Assembly: GCA_019096155.1 (NCBI GenBank)
Contig: JAHCVI010000003.1
Span: forward strand, 4,154,001-4,218,000
From: Staphylotrichum longicolle
Taxonomy: Eukaryota > Ascomycota > Sordariomycetes > Sordariales > Chaetomiaceae
Direction of reading: 5' to 3'
Length of the DNA: 64,000 nucleotides
Numbering within the stretch: the first letter of the stretch is position 1; every line of letters starts with the position of its first letter. The notes under the pieces are model-generated. The model searched no databases and was not told the origin of the DNA. It saw only the letters and a list, made by a program, of their open reading frames with translations. Positions 1 to 11,380 of this stretch are shown here, one piece after another. The position numbers and the translations under genes are program-made.

Positions 1-1920
1 ACCTGCTCATCGTGCGGAGACGGCTCCTGGAACTGCGGGGTGTTGGCGCGGAAGTTGGCCACCTTGGCCAGGATGTAGAAGATGCGGTGCACCCAGAGCT
101 CCTCGTCGCCGAGCTCGAGGCTGTCGTTCATGTTCAGCATGTGGTGGACGTGGCCCTGGCTGTCGCCCCGCATGCTCCGGACGTCGTCGCTCCCGATCAC
201 GCTGCGGCTGCCGCTCCGGCTTGCAGCCCCTAAGGTGGCAAACTCCAGGTCGAGCCCCCACAAGTCCGGGTCCCAGGCCGTCTTCCAGTTGACCGAGAGG
301 CAGCTCAGCACCTCCATGCCGACATTGACCCAGAAACAAGCGGCCCCTAGACCCGTCGAGGAGGCGTCCCAGCCGCACTTCTGGACGAGGGCGCGGGTCG
401 AAGCGATGTGTCCCATGCGTTGCGTGGGATTGTCGCTCATGACATCGTACGCGTTGAGGACAACGGCGGTAAGGGCACACTCGCTGGGGTCCCGCTCTCG
501 TTCCTGCTGGCTGTGGCGTAGCTGCTTGGTGGCGATGTCATGGTAGTAGACCGCCTTCTCGCCATTGTGTAGTCCTCTCAGCGTTAGGTGGCGGGCACCG
601 CACGCCAGCAGCGCGTTGAGCAGCATCGGCAACTCCAGCGCCATGTACGGCACCGTGGTGGCAAAGTGCTTGTCCTTGTCCAGAGCGTCCATCCAGACGG
701 ACACCTCATCTATGAAGGCCTGCATGAATTGAATCTCTTCTTCGGTGTTTAGGTAGTCTCGTCTGCCTGCAGTATTTTCGCTCGATGGCGTCATGAGACC
801 GGTAGGGGGGCTAAAGTGGTGACCAGAGCTGACGTGGTTGCCAGGGCGGAATTCCTGTAAAGACGGCATGGAGGCCATTGAAGAAGTGGCGTTGGCGCCA
901 TCACGGGGTCTGATGTTGAGGGTGTGCAATGCAGGACTCTTGAACGCAGCAGTGTCATGGAAGGCGGCAAGCGTATACGGGTCTTCACTGGACACCGCAA
1001 AGTCCACTTGCGCCCTCGGGGCTAGTCGGGTTGCCAAAGGGGGCGTTTCAAGACACGCGGGGGCAGGCGGGCTCTCGTGGTCGACCGCCAGTTCATGAGG
1101 AGGCGGCTGCCCGACATGGGCTGGGCGATATGGGTCTCGAGTACTCGGTCCGTTTTCCCTACTGGGAATCTCAAGCAGAAAACTGCCGGCCATCGGAAGA
1201 TCTGCTGGTTCAGTTTGCCGGGTGAGGGATGCATCTGGATCCGTCGTTGACGGTGATAGAACGGCCCTCGGATACCGGCCGAGCCCGCCCTTGTACTCTG
1301 AAGCAATAGATCGTGACTCGTCCAAGATTTGAACTAGAAGAGACCGAGGTCAGCATGTCCCGCACAGCAAGCATGGCTGCCGCCGTTGGAAGGAAAGTTG
1401 ACGAACATGACCAGTCTGCCGTTGGGGGCAAGCACGGCGGGTCCTTGACCTGGACGTCAATAAAGTTGAGGCGGATGCCACGCCGGCATTCGCGGTTGCT
1501 CTTGCGGCAGTTGTTGCATTCTGGAAGGCCCTCGTCGCACTTGAGATGACGTTCCCGACAAGTCAAGCAACCCGTGCGCACCCGCTTAGACTTGCCTGCC
1601 ACGGGACTTGCCGAGGGCCTCGACTGGCCCCTGCCTCTGCCATTGTTGCTGGGGCTATCAGAATTCCTCAATGGAGCGGCGGGAGGCGTGGTAAGTCGAG
1701 AGTTGGGCTCCCACGGCGGCCCGCTGGCGACCGAGGAGGCCTGTGTTGCTTGACGCCTCACTGGCGAGGACTCACGGTGAGCGCCGATGCTGTAGCTGCT
1801 CGCGAGCGGTGGCACCGGCGCCCCATGTGCCAGACCATGTGCTAGGCGGGACTGCAGTTGGCCGCGCGAGGAGCTCCGCGGCCGACGAGAGCGTGATCGA
1901 TGGCGGCGAGTAGGATCCAT
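1..1920 (-). CDS. Zn2Cys6 fungal transcription factor (C-terminus beyond the window)
   Basis: Predicted nuclear DNA-binding regulator. The start is the ATG at 1918-1920, followed by an Arg/Ser-rich disordered leader ([10 protein letters not shown]...). A binuclear zinc cluster follows, with spacing CX2CX6CX6CX2CX6C ([11 protein letters not shown] to SNREC), and then the [14 protein letters not shown] linker usual in this subfamily. An intron at 1334-1406 (donor GTTCGT, branch CTGAC, acceptor TAG) joins ..ADWSF to [16 protein letters not shown], restoring the family sequence. Exon 2 is open from 1333 to base 1 and shows the helical fungal-specific regulator region (e.g. [39 protein letters not shown]). 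About 615 residues are visible and no stop is reached. Target genes cannot be told from sequence. The longer reading upstream of 1920 starts at a non-ATG codon. Confidence 0.88.
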
Positions 1921-3476
1921 CGTCACAACATGGCCAGTCTTCCTCAATGCTGGGACTCGGGCTTGTTCTGTCAACTGTGGCCAGAAAAACAGGATCCGGA
2001 CGGCGACAAAAGAAGCAAGAATGTCCGAAAGTCTTGAACTTGGATGGATACTCGACCTCGGTGCACAGATTCAGGTTGGACGGCGCCATGGGTCCAAGGC
2101 CCAGATGCTGCGGCTATCCATCCGTGCTGTCCAGGAGGCCGACAATTGAGGAAAGTTGAAGCGGATGATTGACGGGGTGTAGAGGTGTTGCCGCGAGCCA
2201 AGAAAGAGTGTTTCGACCCAGCGACCCAGCCCGGCGTTAACCACGAACAACCCCAGAAAAGCACTCTCTCACAGACACACCGATGACTGCGTACACAGGC
2301 TCGCGCACCGCACGACCGCTGCACACACTCAACCTAAACCGTGGGGTCGCAGGTGGCTAAACCCGACACGGGGGATGCAGTGTTACAGATTCGCCCAAGC
2401 GGAACGGCGCGCGGATGGTTCAAGATAACCGTCTGGCAAATCCAAGCGGCTTGTCATGGGACGGGAGTTACGGCACGGTCAGACGTCGACAAGGATGCAG
2501 GGGTTCGAGCTCCAGGTGAAGCTGCCAAGCTGTGCTGTGACAAGGGCTCAGCTCCCCCAAATTCAGCTCCCCTGGCTTGCTTCGACCCTTGGCCGTGACA
2601 GTGCGTGAAACATGAAACAGCGCTTGCCTGAAATCCCCTTGCAAGACTGCCGCCGGCAACCCAAACCGCCTTCCAGAAACACGCTGGAATGTTCAGATGG
2701 AACTCTCGGAAACAGAGCGCAGGATGCCGTTGGTTCTTACGGAAGGCGTTATCGGACGAACAATGGATATCGGAGCTCAAAAAATGACAGAGGGATCGTG
2801 AGGTGGACCAAGCTTGACAGGGTCCCAATATTCCCGTCAGACACCGTAAGTAAGGACGGATCCTAATACACTCAGTTTGTTCTCGACACCACTCAAAGTG
2901 AACCACAGTGTTTTTGGAAGTGTTTGCTTTGGATATCAACAGCTTGTGCAGTGAGTTTTTTTTTTATTCCCCGCCCCGTCACCTGTCTCCAACATGGTGC
3001 CATATTTTGTCGTGATCCTCACCTCCGACGATCCACGACGAAATATACAGGCACAAGTTCCAGTATCGAAACGCTATCACAAAGAGAATCAGCGGCTTGG
3101 CGCCTGGTTGATGCCGAGCCTCAACGAGCCACGTTGGCTTGCGAGTGCCCTGGAGTACCTATACTTGCCCGATGAACCAAATCAAGGAGCAAAGAAGTGA
3201 GAAAAGGGTCACACGTCAGGCAAATCGGCAGGATGTTGACGCTTGTGACAGCAACTAGTCCTTCTATCACGGAACGGAAACACTACGTTTTGGATGTCAC
3301 CCGGGCCGGTTAACCGCCATTCCATCCCATCCGGTACAGAGCGACGTGTGCGGTGTCTCTCTCGTCTCGTGGAGAGGAAGAGAGGAAGAGAGAATGATCT
3401 TGGGCAATGGATTCCCTCCCATTCCACATCCATTTCAATGCCAACCAGCGGCGCGGCGCAAGACAACCCGACCTGG
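1921..3476. other. Intergenic region, upstream of the transcription factor
   Basis: No supported gene. The short open frames on both strands look random, lacking family motifs and convincing splice sites. It probably holds the promoter and leader of the leftward transcription factor gene. Confidence 0.5.
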
Positions 3477-3644
3477 CTACGGCGGGATGAGGCGCGAGCA
3501 CCAGCGGCAGGTGTAGTACATCACTTGGACGCGCGCACCGACCCAAAAGTAAAAGTGGAAGACGCCGCCGGGACAACGGTCGGTCAGCTCGATCTTCGTG
3601 ACGACATTGCACATGTGGCAGATGGCGATGTCGTAGTGGCACAT
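3477..3644 (-). CDS. Possible 55-residue protein with two CxxC pairs
   Basis: An ATG at 3642-3644 opens a 55-codon frame ending in TAG at 3477-3479. The product begins MCHYDIAICHMCNVVTKI and ends YTCRWCSRLIPP. It has one early CHMC pair and one late CRWC pair, with His and Cys between them, a layout that suggests a small zinc ribbon or treble-clef fold. An in-frame stop lies just upstream, so the start is bounded. The DNA upstream on the same strand (about 3650-4080) is strongly pyrimidine-rich, as fungal leaders and core promoters often are. I do not recognise the family. The length is short enough for chance, and overlapping frames are also open, so this is a moderate call. Confidence 0.42.
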   Translation of the reverse strand: MCHYDIAICHMCNVVTKIELTDRCPGGVFHFYFWVGARVQVMYYTCRWCSRLIPP

Positions 3645-4776
3645 GGCTCTGCTTGCTGGCCGATGGCATGGTTGTCAGCAAGGGAGCACCGGGTGGGCGT
3701 ATTTTACGACGAGAACTTGGACATACAGCGAGAAAAGCCGGCAGTGTCTGGTTATTGGTGGTCAATAATTGGGCAATACTGTGGGAGCTGGACAAGTAGG
3801 TCAATGGGAGAGTCGGAAGTGAGCGATTGGGGGGGGGGGACTGGAGCGAACCTCTTTGAGCAGCGAAGCTGAAGCAAGGCTAGCGGCTGCGATGTTGGCC
3901 ACGACGGAGGAAGTCCTTGGGGAGCGGAGTTGACCAGGGATGAGATGGGGGGGGTGGGGGCGGATCTGAAAGAGGGCGGGGGAAAAGGGGCGCGGGGTAA
4001 GGAGGATGGAGAGCAGCGAGCGAGAAGGAGAAGAAGAGCGAGCGACGAGATGAGAAAACCTTCGGCAGGGTGAGGCAAAACTAAAATCAATTTACACCTG
4101 TTGGTCATATTTTCGTCCTTTCGCCATGTTAACCGCCGATTACTGGCCATTGTCATTGGTCTGAGGACAGTCCGAAAGACAGAGTCCTTAGGAAGATGCG
4201 ATGTTGCCTTTATAATGGATAACTAGCAGGCTGGTAGTTCTATATCATCGTGGCGGTTACCTTAGCCCCCTAGTTATCACTGTCAGCTTGAGTTGCCACT
4301 GCGTAGAGCTTGCCACCCTTTAGCTCAGCTCGGGCGCTGCAGCCTTGCCTGGCGTTGACGAGCTGCAGGCGGACAGCTTCGGCAGGGGTTCGAGAGCCTG
4401 GTAGGGCATCAAGAAGAGACGGTGACGTCTCGGACAGCAACGCCTTGTCTCTACCCAACAAGTACACAATCATGGTCGCAATTCGCAAACGCTATGACAA
4501 AAGGCATGGAGGGCCGTCAAACCCATGGTCTCCTGTGAAATGGGCATTGAGAACTGCGCTTGGGGTTGACTTACACCGACTCGTCCTAATTTGGCTTAGC
4601 GCGGGATCCATCCTGATCCAAACTGTGTGCACCAATCAGTTTGTGGCTGGGCGTGCTCCTGCCCTCAACCTCACTTCCACTCTCATCAACATCTAAGGTA
4701 ATCAACAGGTGACAACATCAAGTATCCCTGGTGGCTGACATGCGCGGTAACCAGCCATTCATTGTTGACGGCAAAT
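3645..4776. other. Intergenic region between leftward small ORF and ASA1
   Basis: Pyrimidine-rich on the minus strand at about 3650-4080. The rest is the ASA1 promoter and holds a 24-base element also found before POP4. No gene is supported. Confidence 0.5.
4583..4606 (+). repeat. 24-base element, copy 1 (GTCCTAATTTGG..TAGCGCGGG)
   Basis: Matches 21 of 24 bases with 9683-9706 in the same orientation. It lies 194 bases before the ASA1 start codon. Function unknown. Confidence 0.55.
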
Positions 4777-6312
4777 ATGGCCACTAACGGACGGCCGGCG
4801 CAACCCAAATCGATCCTGCGAGGCCACAAAGCCCAAGTGCACGCTGCAGCCTTCGTGCGCGGCAATGACCGCCTCCTCACCGGCGATGCAGACGGCTTTG
4901 TGGTATCGTGGGATCTCACGATTATGCGCCCTAGAGCGGTATGGCAGGCCCACGAAAACGCCATTTTGGGCATCGCCGGTTGGGGAGATGACCGCCTAAT
5001 CACGTAGGTGGATACTGGTGCCTGTCAGATGGTGAAGGGAGGGCAAACCACTCACAAAACGGAATTGCCAGACACGGGAGAGACAACAAGCTTATAGTGT
5101 GGAAGCTCGCTCCAGCGGACGAGAGCCCGCTGAGCACCAAGCTGCCACTAGACCCGGCCCCAGGAACCCGGCCCCAGCCATGGATTCTGTACATGCTCGA
5201 GGTCAACACCATGAACTTTTGCACATTCTCTCACTGCCCCGCCTCTCCGGCGTCCGGTGCTTCATCGCCCGAGATTCTGATTGCGATGCCAAACACCCTT
5301 GCTTCCGAGGCTGTGAGATTTCCCACGCTTCTGCTGGTCATACAGCCACTAACCATCCTAGATTGACATTTTCCATCTGCCCTCTCAGACCCGGCAACAC
5401 ACGGTGAAACTGGGCGAGAAGAACGGCATGGTCATGGCACTATCACTCTTCCACCAAGGGCAAACGTTGACACTCGTCGCCGGCTACGAGAACGGCACAG
5501 CGACCGTCGCCCAACTCGGCGACCACGGCAACTGGACCGTCAGATACCAAGCCAAATGCCACTCCCAGCCCATCTTGTCACTCGACGTCTCCCCCAACCG
5601 AGACTTCTTCCTCACCTCGAGCGCCGACGCCATCATCGCCAAGCACCCGCTCCCTTCCCCCTCCCAGGCAACGACACCCACCTCTCGTCAAGATACCGCT
5701 GCCCTCACCACCACCACCCAAACCACAACACCCAGCCCCTCCACAACCGGCACCAAATCCCTCCTATCCTCCGCCCTCTCCCAGCAGTCCCTCTCCCCCA
5801 ACTCATCATCACCCACCCAACCAGCCGCCACCACCACCGCCGACACTTTACAAACCACCCCCCTGAAAACCATCAACACCAAACACGCCGGCCAGCAATC
5901 CCTCCGCATCCGCTCCGACGCCCGCCTCTTCACCACCGCCGGCTGGGACGCCAAGGTCCGCGTCTACTCGGCCCGCACCCTCGCCGAGGTGGCCGTGCTG
6001 AAGTGGCACACCGTGGGGTGCTACGCGACAGCCTTTGCCGAAGTAACGACTGGGGAGCCGCAAGGGGATGGCAGCAGCAGCAGCAACAATGGTGGTGGTG
6101 GTGGTGTTACCCAAGGTGGAGGAGGGCTTGGAGAGGCAGCGGGGGAGAGCGCAAAGGTGCAGGATAAGGATGAAACGGGGAGAGAGGTGGTGCCCGTGCC
6201 AAAGCTGGTGGAGATGACGGTCAGGGAGAAGCGGGAGAGGCAGGCCAGGACGGCACATTGGTTGGTGGCGGGGAGCAAGGACGGCAAGGTCAGTTTGTGG
6301 GATGTGTTTTGA
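4777..6312 (+). CDS. ASA1: ASTRA-associated protein 1, WD-repeat protein
   Basis: WD40 beta-propeller protein. In yeast, Asa1 belongs to the ASTRA complex and helps Tel2-Tti1-Tti2 mature PIKK kinases in the nucleus. Exons 4777-5003, 5072-5312 and 5362-6312 give 472 residues. The introns (68 and 49 bases) have GTAGGT and GTGAGA donors, and the second carries a CTAAC branch. Exon joins restore WD text: [19 protein letters not shown], then [20 protein letters not shown]. Early repeats are [15 protein letters not shown] and [14 protein letters not shown]; the last is [16 protein letters not shown] at the C-terminus. A Ser/Thr/Pro-rich insert (about residues 255-330) and a Gly/Ser/Asn insert (about 385-430) break the propeller, as is common in fungal members. 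The gene converges on the acyltransferase to its right. Confidence 0.9.
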
Positions 6313-6574
6313 TATTTCAAGTTCTTGTCCAAGAAGTACTCGTCTTATTACGTCTAAGATGCATCTCTTCAACCGCCCGATGCCCAATCTCGAAAAGTAA
6401 GCTCCACATACAAACATCCAGACCAGGTATACAAAGACGCTGGGAGACTAAACTACACTATGCAAAACTTCACACGCCCAAACTTAGTTACCATGGTATC
6501 ACCCCCGCGCTCTCCCAAAACCACAAAAACATACAAAGCCCCTCGCTTTCGCGTTTCATCCACCAAAAACACCC

Positions 6575-9268
6575 TTACAAATGTGCCCGCCCCTCCAGCC
6601 TCCTCCTCCTCTTCTGCTCCGCCATATTCCGATTCAAGTTCCTCTCCTCCTCCACACTCAGCCTCGCGGGCGCCGCCACCCCCTTGCCCTTGCCCTTGCC
6701 CTTGCCCTTGGTATCCTCCCCCCTCAACGCCTCCTCAAACAGCTTCCGCCCCAGCTCGTCCGTCAGCTTCACCACCCTCGTGCTGACCGTCGCGCCGTCA
6801 CGTCTGTTCTTGCCCTCCCGCCTGCTCGACGCAATCTTCTCGGTAAAGTCCCACAGCCGGCCCGACGCGAGCAGGCTCTGCGTCTTTTCGTCGCGGTCGG
6901 GGCGCCACTCGGGCGCGATCCGCAGCCTGGGGGGGACGCGCGCGTCCTTGGACTTGACCACTTGGATGATGCCCTCTTCCTCGAAGCGCTGGTACGAGTT
7001 CTTGAGGGTCTCCTTGTTGACGGCTTCAAAGTACGAGAGATCGCCTTGGTGGTAGAGCGTTTTGCCTAGCTGTTTACACACACAGGTGCGGTTAGCTAAC
7101 TGCGGGAGGATTAGAGATGGGTTTAGTAGTGGCGAAAACGTACCAGCTGCGCACTCTCCTGCGCCTTGGACACCGGCACCCAAATGTCATTCTTCTGGCC
7201 GCGCGGCGGAGACAAACCCATGAGGGAGACGGCGGCCAGCCAACTCGCCTCGATGAATGGCCAAATCAGGAAGCAGTAAAAGTCAAAGTTCTCCCGCCCA
7301 ACGGCGCGCTCCGCACCGGACAAGCCGATCTTGCTCATGTTGCCGAGCTCGTCGCGCTCAATGAGAATGACGTTGTCCGCCTCCAGGCCGAGGAGCGTCT
7401 TCTCCAGGTTCGTGGCAAGCCCTTCGCCCGAGTAGATAAACTCGCCGCGGAAGAGCGAGGACAGGAAGAAAACCTGGTCCATCAAGTCCTTGTACGGGAT
7501 GTCTTGGATCGCTGGGCCGCCGCCTTGCTTGACCCGTGTGTACAGCGCCGCGGCGACGAGCGCCTCCGAGATGAACAGGTGGATCGTCATATTCCGGTAG
7601 AAGGAGAGCTGGAAGCGGTCAACGGCAAAGTACGTCCGCTCGGCGAGCCCGTCGACGACGCCGACGAGGTCCTTGCCCAAAACTTCAAGGCCGCGCTCAA
7701 TAACCTCGGCCGTCGGCGCGTTGCCAAAGTGGGCGACCCTCCCGCCCTTGGCGAGTACCCGATGTGAGAGCCAGTCGACGCGGCGGATCAACTCGGCCCT
7801 CCCAACGCCACGGCCACGGAGCGTGAGGAGGACGGTTCCGATCAACGCCGTGGGCATCACGACCGACACGGCATTGATATCGGCCAGCACCTTGTACCCC
7901 AGGGTCCGCAGCAGCTTCTGGCGCAGGGCTTGGTTGTTCATGTCTTTCCAGTTGATTTCAATCGCTGTCGGGATCTTGGACAGTCGCGATATCTGCTCGT
8001 TGATGAAGCCCCGCAAGCTCCATGGCTCGTGGAACCGCACATCCACTCTCCCCAGCTTCAGTGAGAGCACGCTAGAGCCTCCCGTGAGGAAGTCGGTCAG
8101 GTTTTCCTTCTTCTTGGGCATGCCAAGAAGCTCGGTTACGTAGCCTTCGGTCTCGATGACCTTGTCGTATTGTGTGCTCACGGGGCAGATGATGGCATCC
8201 TCAACTCGGCCAGACAGTAAGCTGTCGAGAACAAAGCTGAGGATGCCAAACTTGGGCGGCAGCAGCTTTCCCGTCCGTGACCGCCCACCTTCGATGAAAC
8301 ACTCCAAGTTGTACCCTCCTTGGAGCATGACGTCGATGTAGGCCTGGACCAACGTCGTGTAGAGCTGGTCATCGCCAAAGGACCTGCGAATGTACATGGC
8401 TCCTGGACGGCATTTAGCTTTCGATTCATATGGAGTTGGGTGCGTCTTACCAGCATGCTGGAGGAAACTTCCCACTACCGGGAAGTTCAAGTTGTCGCCG
8501 GCGACCACAACTGGGAGCGCAAGCCCAAGGCGGTAGCATAACAGCTGGAGAGAGACGTAGTCGACGTGGGATCTGTGACACGGCAAGAAGATGATACTTT
8601 GCTTCTTCTTTGCGGCTTCTGCGGCCACAGCCCGGAGCCGTAGAACCTCCTCGCTCGACACATGGATGCCCTGGTGGTAGGCCCTCAGGAGCAGCTGCGT
8701 CACCAGGTAATAGGCGCCTCGAATGAAGTGCTTGCTCTCGAATTTGCAAATCATGTCGTCCGTCCATTTCTCGGCCAACTCCTGGAGACTCTGCACGACG
8801 GTCGCGCGGCGCTGGGCTTTTCTCACGACGGCGTCTTTTTCGTCGCCGTTGCCGAACCGGCCCTCCTTCTCCTCGACATCGACGCGTGCGTCGGCCAGCT
8901 GAACGATCTTGGTCTGCAGCAGAGTGGCCGACATGATCTGGGTCTTTATGTGATCCGAGAAGCCTGAGTAGAAGATGGGCTGGCCAACAAAGTCATCGTA
9001 GGCGCGCCAGCCGGAGCCGGAGAGGTAGAGCGACAGTTCGCGGAGGAAGCTGGCATGACCCAGGTTAGGCAATGCCAGGACCTGAAATGTATCTGGAGAA
9101 CCCATACCGTAATGGCTCCGACCGGAAGCGGGCCATATGCTTCATGAGAGCTTCCTCTTTGCCTTCTGCGCTGAGTGCGGGCTCGACGAAACCGCTGGGC
9201 GTCAACGTGATGCGATCGCCCAGGATGCGCAGGTCGGGCGCAGAATCGCGTTGGTCGTCTGACGCCAT
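6575..9268 (-). CDS. Glycerol-3-phosphate / dihydroxyacetone-phosphate acyltransferase (PlsB/GPAT family)
   Basis: Transfers acyl chains to glycerol-3-phosphate or DHAP, the first step of glycerolipid synthesis, probably at a membrane. Exons (minus strand): 9108-9268, 8451-9049, 7144-8402, 6575-7069; 837 residues. The start is ATG 9266-9268 (MASDDQRDSAPDLRILGDR). The later MGSPDTF frame at 9105 is intron 1 sequence. Introns are 58, 48 and 74 bases. Removing the 48-base, in-frame intron restores FLQHAG-AMYIRRSFGDD. Catalytic HX4D is HRSHVDY near residue 212, and the substrate-binding block is FIEGGRSRTGK near 288. The tail is basic and contains a KGKGKGKGKG run from a (CCCTTG)n repeat. Whether it acts on G3P or DHAP cannot be read from sequence. 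It is divergent from POP4. Confidence 0.9.
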
Positions 9269-9422
9269 GGCGGGCGGTTGTTGGAGCCGACGTTCCCAAC
9301 AATTTGCTTCGATGATGCGTTTCCCCTCTCTGCCCTCTCCCCCTCTTTGACCTCGCGAAGTTGCAGTGCAGGGTGCAGAGTGCAGAGGGCAGATCGTGAG
9401 ACGTCCAATTGGCGCTGGTAGG

Positions 9423-9462
9423 GTGCCTGTAGGTGCCTGTCGAGTGCCTGTCGAGTGCCTGT
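9423..9462 (+). repeat. Four-copy GTGCCTGT tandem repeat
   Basis: GTGCCTGT occurs at 9423, 9433, 9444 and 9455, the last three separated by CGA or similar. Seen directly. Confidence 0.8.
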
Positions 9463-9682
9463 ACCCAGTATATCTGTCAATGTGTTGCTGCCGGGCAATG
9501 CCATGCACTGCTAGCACATGGTCGGACGAGGTGAAGTGGTGGTCGGATGGAGACGGAAGCCGGGCGATTGCCGGCGCTTTCCACTGCTTCCCGGGGGTTG
9601 GCTTGTGATGGCAGCAGCAACAGGGATGCTGCTTCAATCAAGGCGCTGCCCATGGGGATGGTGGGGTACTGGGCCGAGGTTA

Positions 9683-9706
9683 GTCCTAATTTGGGATAGC
9701 GCGGGG
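9683..9706 (+). repeat. 24-base element, copy 2 (GTCCTAATTTGG..TAGCGCGGG)
   Basis: Partner of 4583-4606. It lies 155 bases before the POP4 ATG, inside the likely 5' intron. Confidence 0.55.
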
Positions 9707-9837
9707 CTAACGTTGCTGATGGCTTGCAGCTTCGCATGCGGTCCCTTCAGAAGCTCCATCCATTGCAGCAAAAAGTTCCAGGACCAAGAAAAGCAACCTC
9801 AACCACCGCACCCGCCGCAGCGCCTGCCACCCAAAAC

Positions 9838-10566
9838 ATGGACACCAAACCCAAAAAAGACCAACCCATCGCCGCCATCCTCCTCGCGCGCGCCCACGAA
9901 CCCGACGAAGCCAACAGAATTTTCACCGAAAAGATCCAGCAGCGCCCGCTCTTCCTGTCCGCATCCTCCCCACCCCCAGCCAACGCCCGCGCCGCCCGCC
10001 GCCGCGCCCAAGAAAAGAAGAAGCAACAGCGCAAGAAGGCCCTCAAGCCCAAACCCCTCTCCGCGACCCAGCGCCGCAAGCTCGGCCTGTACGACGTGCC
10101 GCGCGCGCCGCAGAAGCACGCCCTCTTCGAGCCGCTGCACCAGCTCTGGCTGAGATATGTCCGTGAGATCTTGGGTAACGAGGTGTACACGGGCGGGGAA
10201 GGCGCGGCGGCCAAGCTGGCAAGCGCGGACTTCCACGGGGCCGGGGTCGAGGTGGTGCGCAGTGGGTGTGTGAGTCGGGTGGGGATCAAGGGGATTGTGA
10301 TCAAGGACTCCAAGTTTGCGTTTGAGGTTGTTACGAGGCGGGATCAGGTCAAACTGGTGCCCAAGGAGGGCACTGTGTTTCGGTTTGAGGTTCCGGTGCC
10401 TGTGCCGGGGGTGAAGGCTGGGGAGGGTGAAAAAGAGAGGGAGGGGCCGGTGCAAGGAGGAGAGACGCCAAAAATGGTGTTCGAAATCCACGGCGAGCAG
10501 TTCCAGTTCCGGTCGGCTGATCGCGCGTCGAGGAAGTTCAGGTCACACTTTTCGAAGAAGCTGTGA
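9838..10566 (+). CDS. POP4: Ribonuclease P/MRP protein subunit POP4 (Rpp29)
   Basis: Protein subunit of nuclear RNase P and RNase MRP, which process tRNA 5' ends and pre-rRNA. Single exon, 242 residues, from ATG 9838. The N-terminal half is basic (ARRRAQEKKKQQRKKALKPK), followed by SATQRRKLGLYDVP. The Sm-like Rpp29 barrel then runs from about residue 95: HQLWLRYVREIL, ADFHGAGVEVVRSGC, GIKGIVIKDSKFAFEVVTR, VPKEGTVFRFEVP. It ends IHGEQFQFRSADRASRKFRSHF. An N-terminal extension is possible: an upstream exon ending MGMVGYWAE splices in phase 0 at 9730, but the family normally starts near MDTKPKK, so I prefer 9838 and treat the upstream intron as 5'-UTR. Confidence 0.9.
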   Translation: MDTKPKKDQPIAAILLARAHEPDEANRIFTEKIQQRPLFLSASSPPPANARAARRRAQEKKKQQRKKALKPKPLSATQRRKLGLYDVPRAPQKHALFEPLHQLWLRYVREILGNEVYTGGEGAAAKLASADFHGAGVEVVRSGCVSRVGIKGIVIKDSKFAFEVVTRRDQVKLVPKEGTVFRFEVPVPVPGVKAGEGEKEREGPVQGGETPKMVFEIHGEQFQFRSADRASRKFRSHFSKKL

Positions 10567-11380
10567 TGGCAAGCAACCGCGCAGCTTGTTGAGACTGTCG
10601 GTGCTGAGACCAACGGGAGGAGTGTAGGGTGCCTTCCTTGGAATCGACCAGGAACATGGTCGTTCTTATCGGCTGGTCTATTTCCGGCGCACGAAGTATG
10701 CTTCCTTCTTATGTCGCACCGTCGCTCGCTCACACCCGCCACAGACTGCTAAGGGACAGCAAACAGCTGTGCGTCCTCTACAGCGCCATGCCCAGTTACT
10801 CTCTACGCGGGCGAAGACTCCTAGCCCGACCATGGTGGTCTTCAAGGCCAGAGAAAAGCATGGAACCTCGCGCTCGAGTCAAGGACTTTGGCCAAGGTCA
10901 TTCCGCCGTAACCATTGAAAGTTAAGATCCTCGACAGCTCGTGGGTTAAACGGGAGGCCATGCGTGGAGGCCCTGTCGCCCAGCGCGTGGCAAGGCCACC
11001 GAATAAGTGATGTCCAGGACGTCGACATGGCTCGGAGTCCCGAATCAGCCTTTGGGCGCAGTATCTGGCCGGTCACTGCGCCGGGTAACGGGACGACTCG
11101 CTCACCATCATGGGGCAGCGTCATACGGATGTCGCAGACTCCGAGCGGACTAGCCAGAGATAGAAGAATGGAAGAGAACAAGAGAGCGGGCTCAGGGGAG
11201 CACGATACATCAAGCCTCCCGGCCCTTAACAACGGCGCCATCTTCGGGGCGTCACCCTGAAGTGGTCGTGAAGCCGCAGTCCTGTACAGAGTAGTGCTGC
11301 TAACAAGCAACCAGACCGAGTTTACGCAACAACAGAGCAAAAAGCAGACAAGCTCCCGAGAGAGATGGAGAACAGACAAA
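10567..11380. other. Intergenic region
   Basis: 3' flank of POP4 up to tRNA-Arg. Only short random frames; no gene supported. Confidence 0.5.

Larger units (their letters stand above)
9269..9837. promoter_or_regulatory. Divergent promoter between acyltransferase and POP4
   Basis: Carries TGCAG-type short repeats (about 9360-9395) and four GTGCCTGT copies (9423-9462). A likely 5' intron of POP4 runs about 9679-9729, with GTTAGT donor, GCTAAC branch and TTGCAG acceptor. Confidence 0.5.

Noticed and set aside
1975..2089. N-terminal extension of the Zn2Cys6 factor
   Set aside because: The longer frame begins at a non-ATG codon; the ATG at 1920 starts a normal basic leader.
2454..2939. 161-codon minus-strand frame
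   Set aside because: Mixed composition without a domain; lies in the likely promoter region of the transcription factor.
4268..4412. tRNA-like stretch (TTTAGCTCAGCTCGG and GGTTCGAGAGCC)
   Set aside because: Acceptor and anticodon stems do not pair in either orientation.
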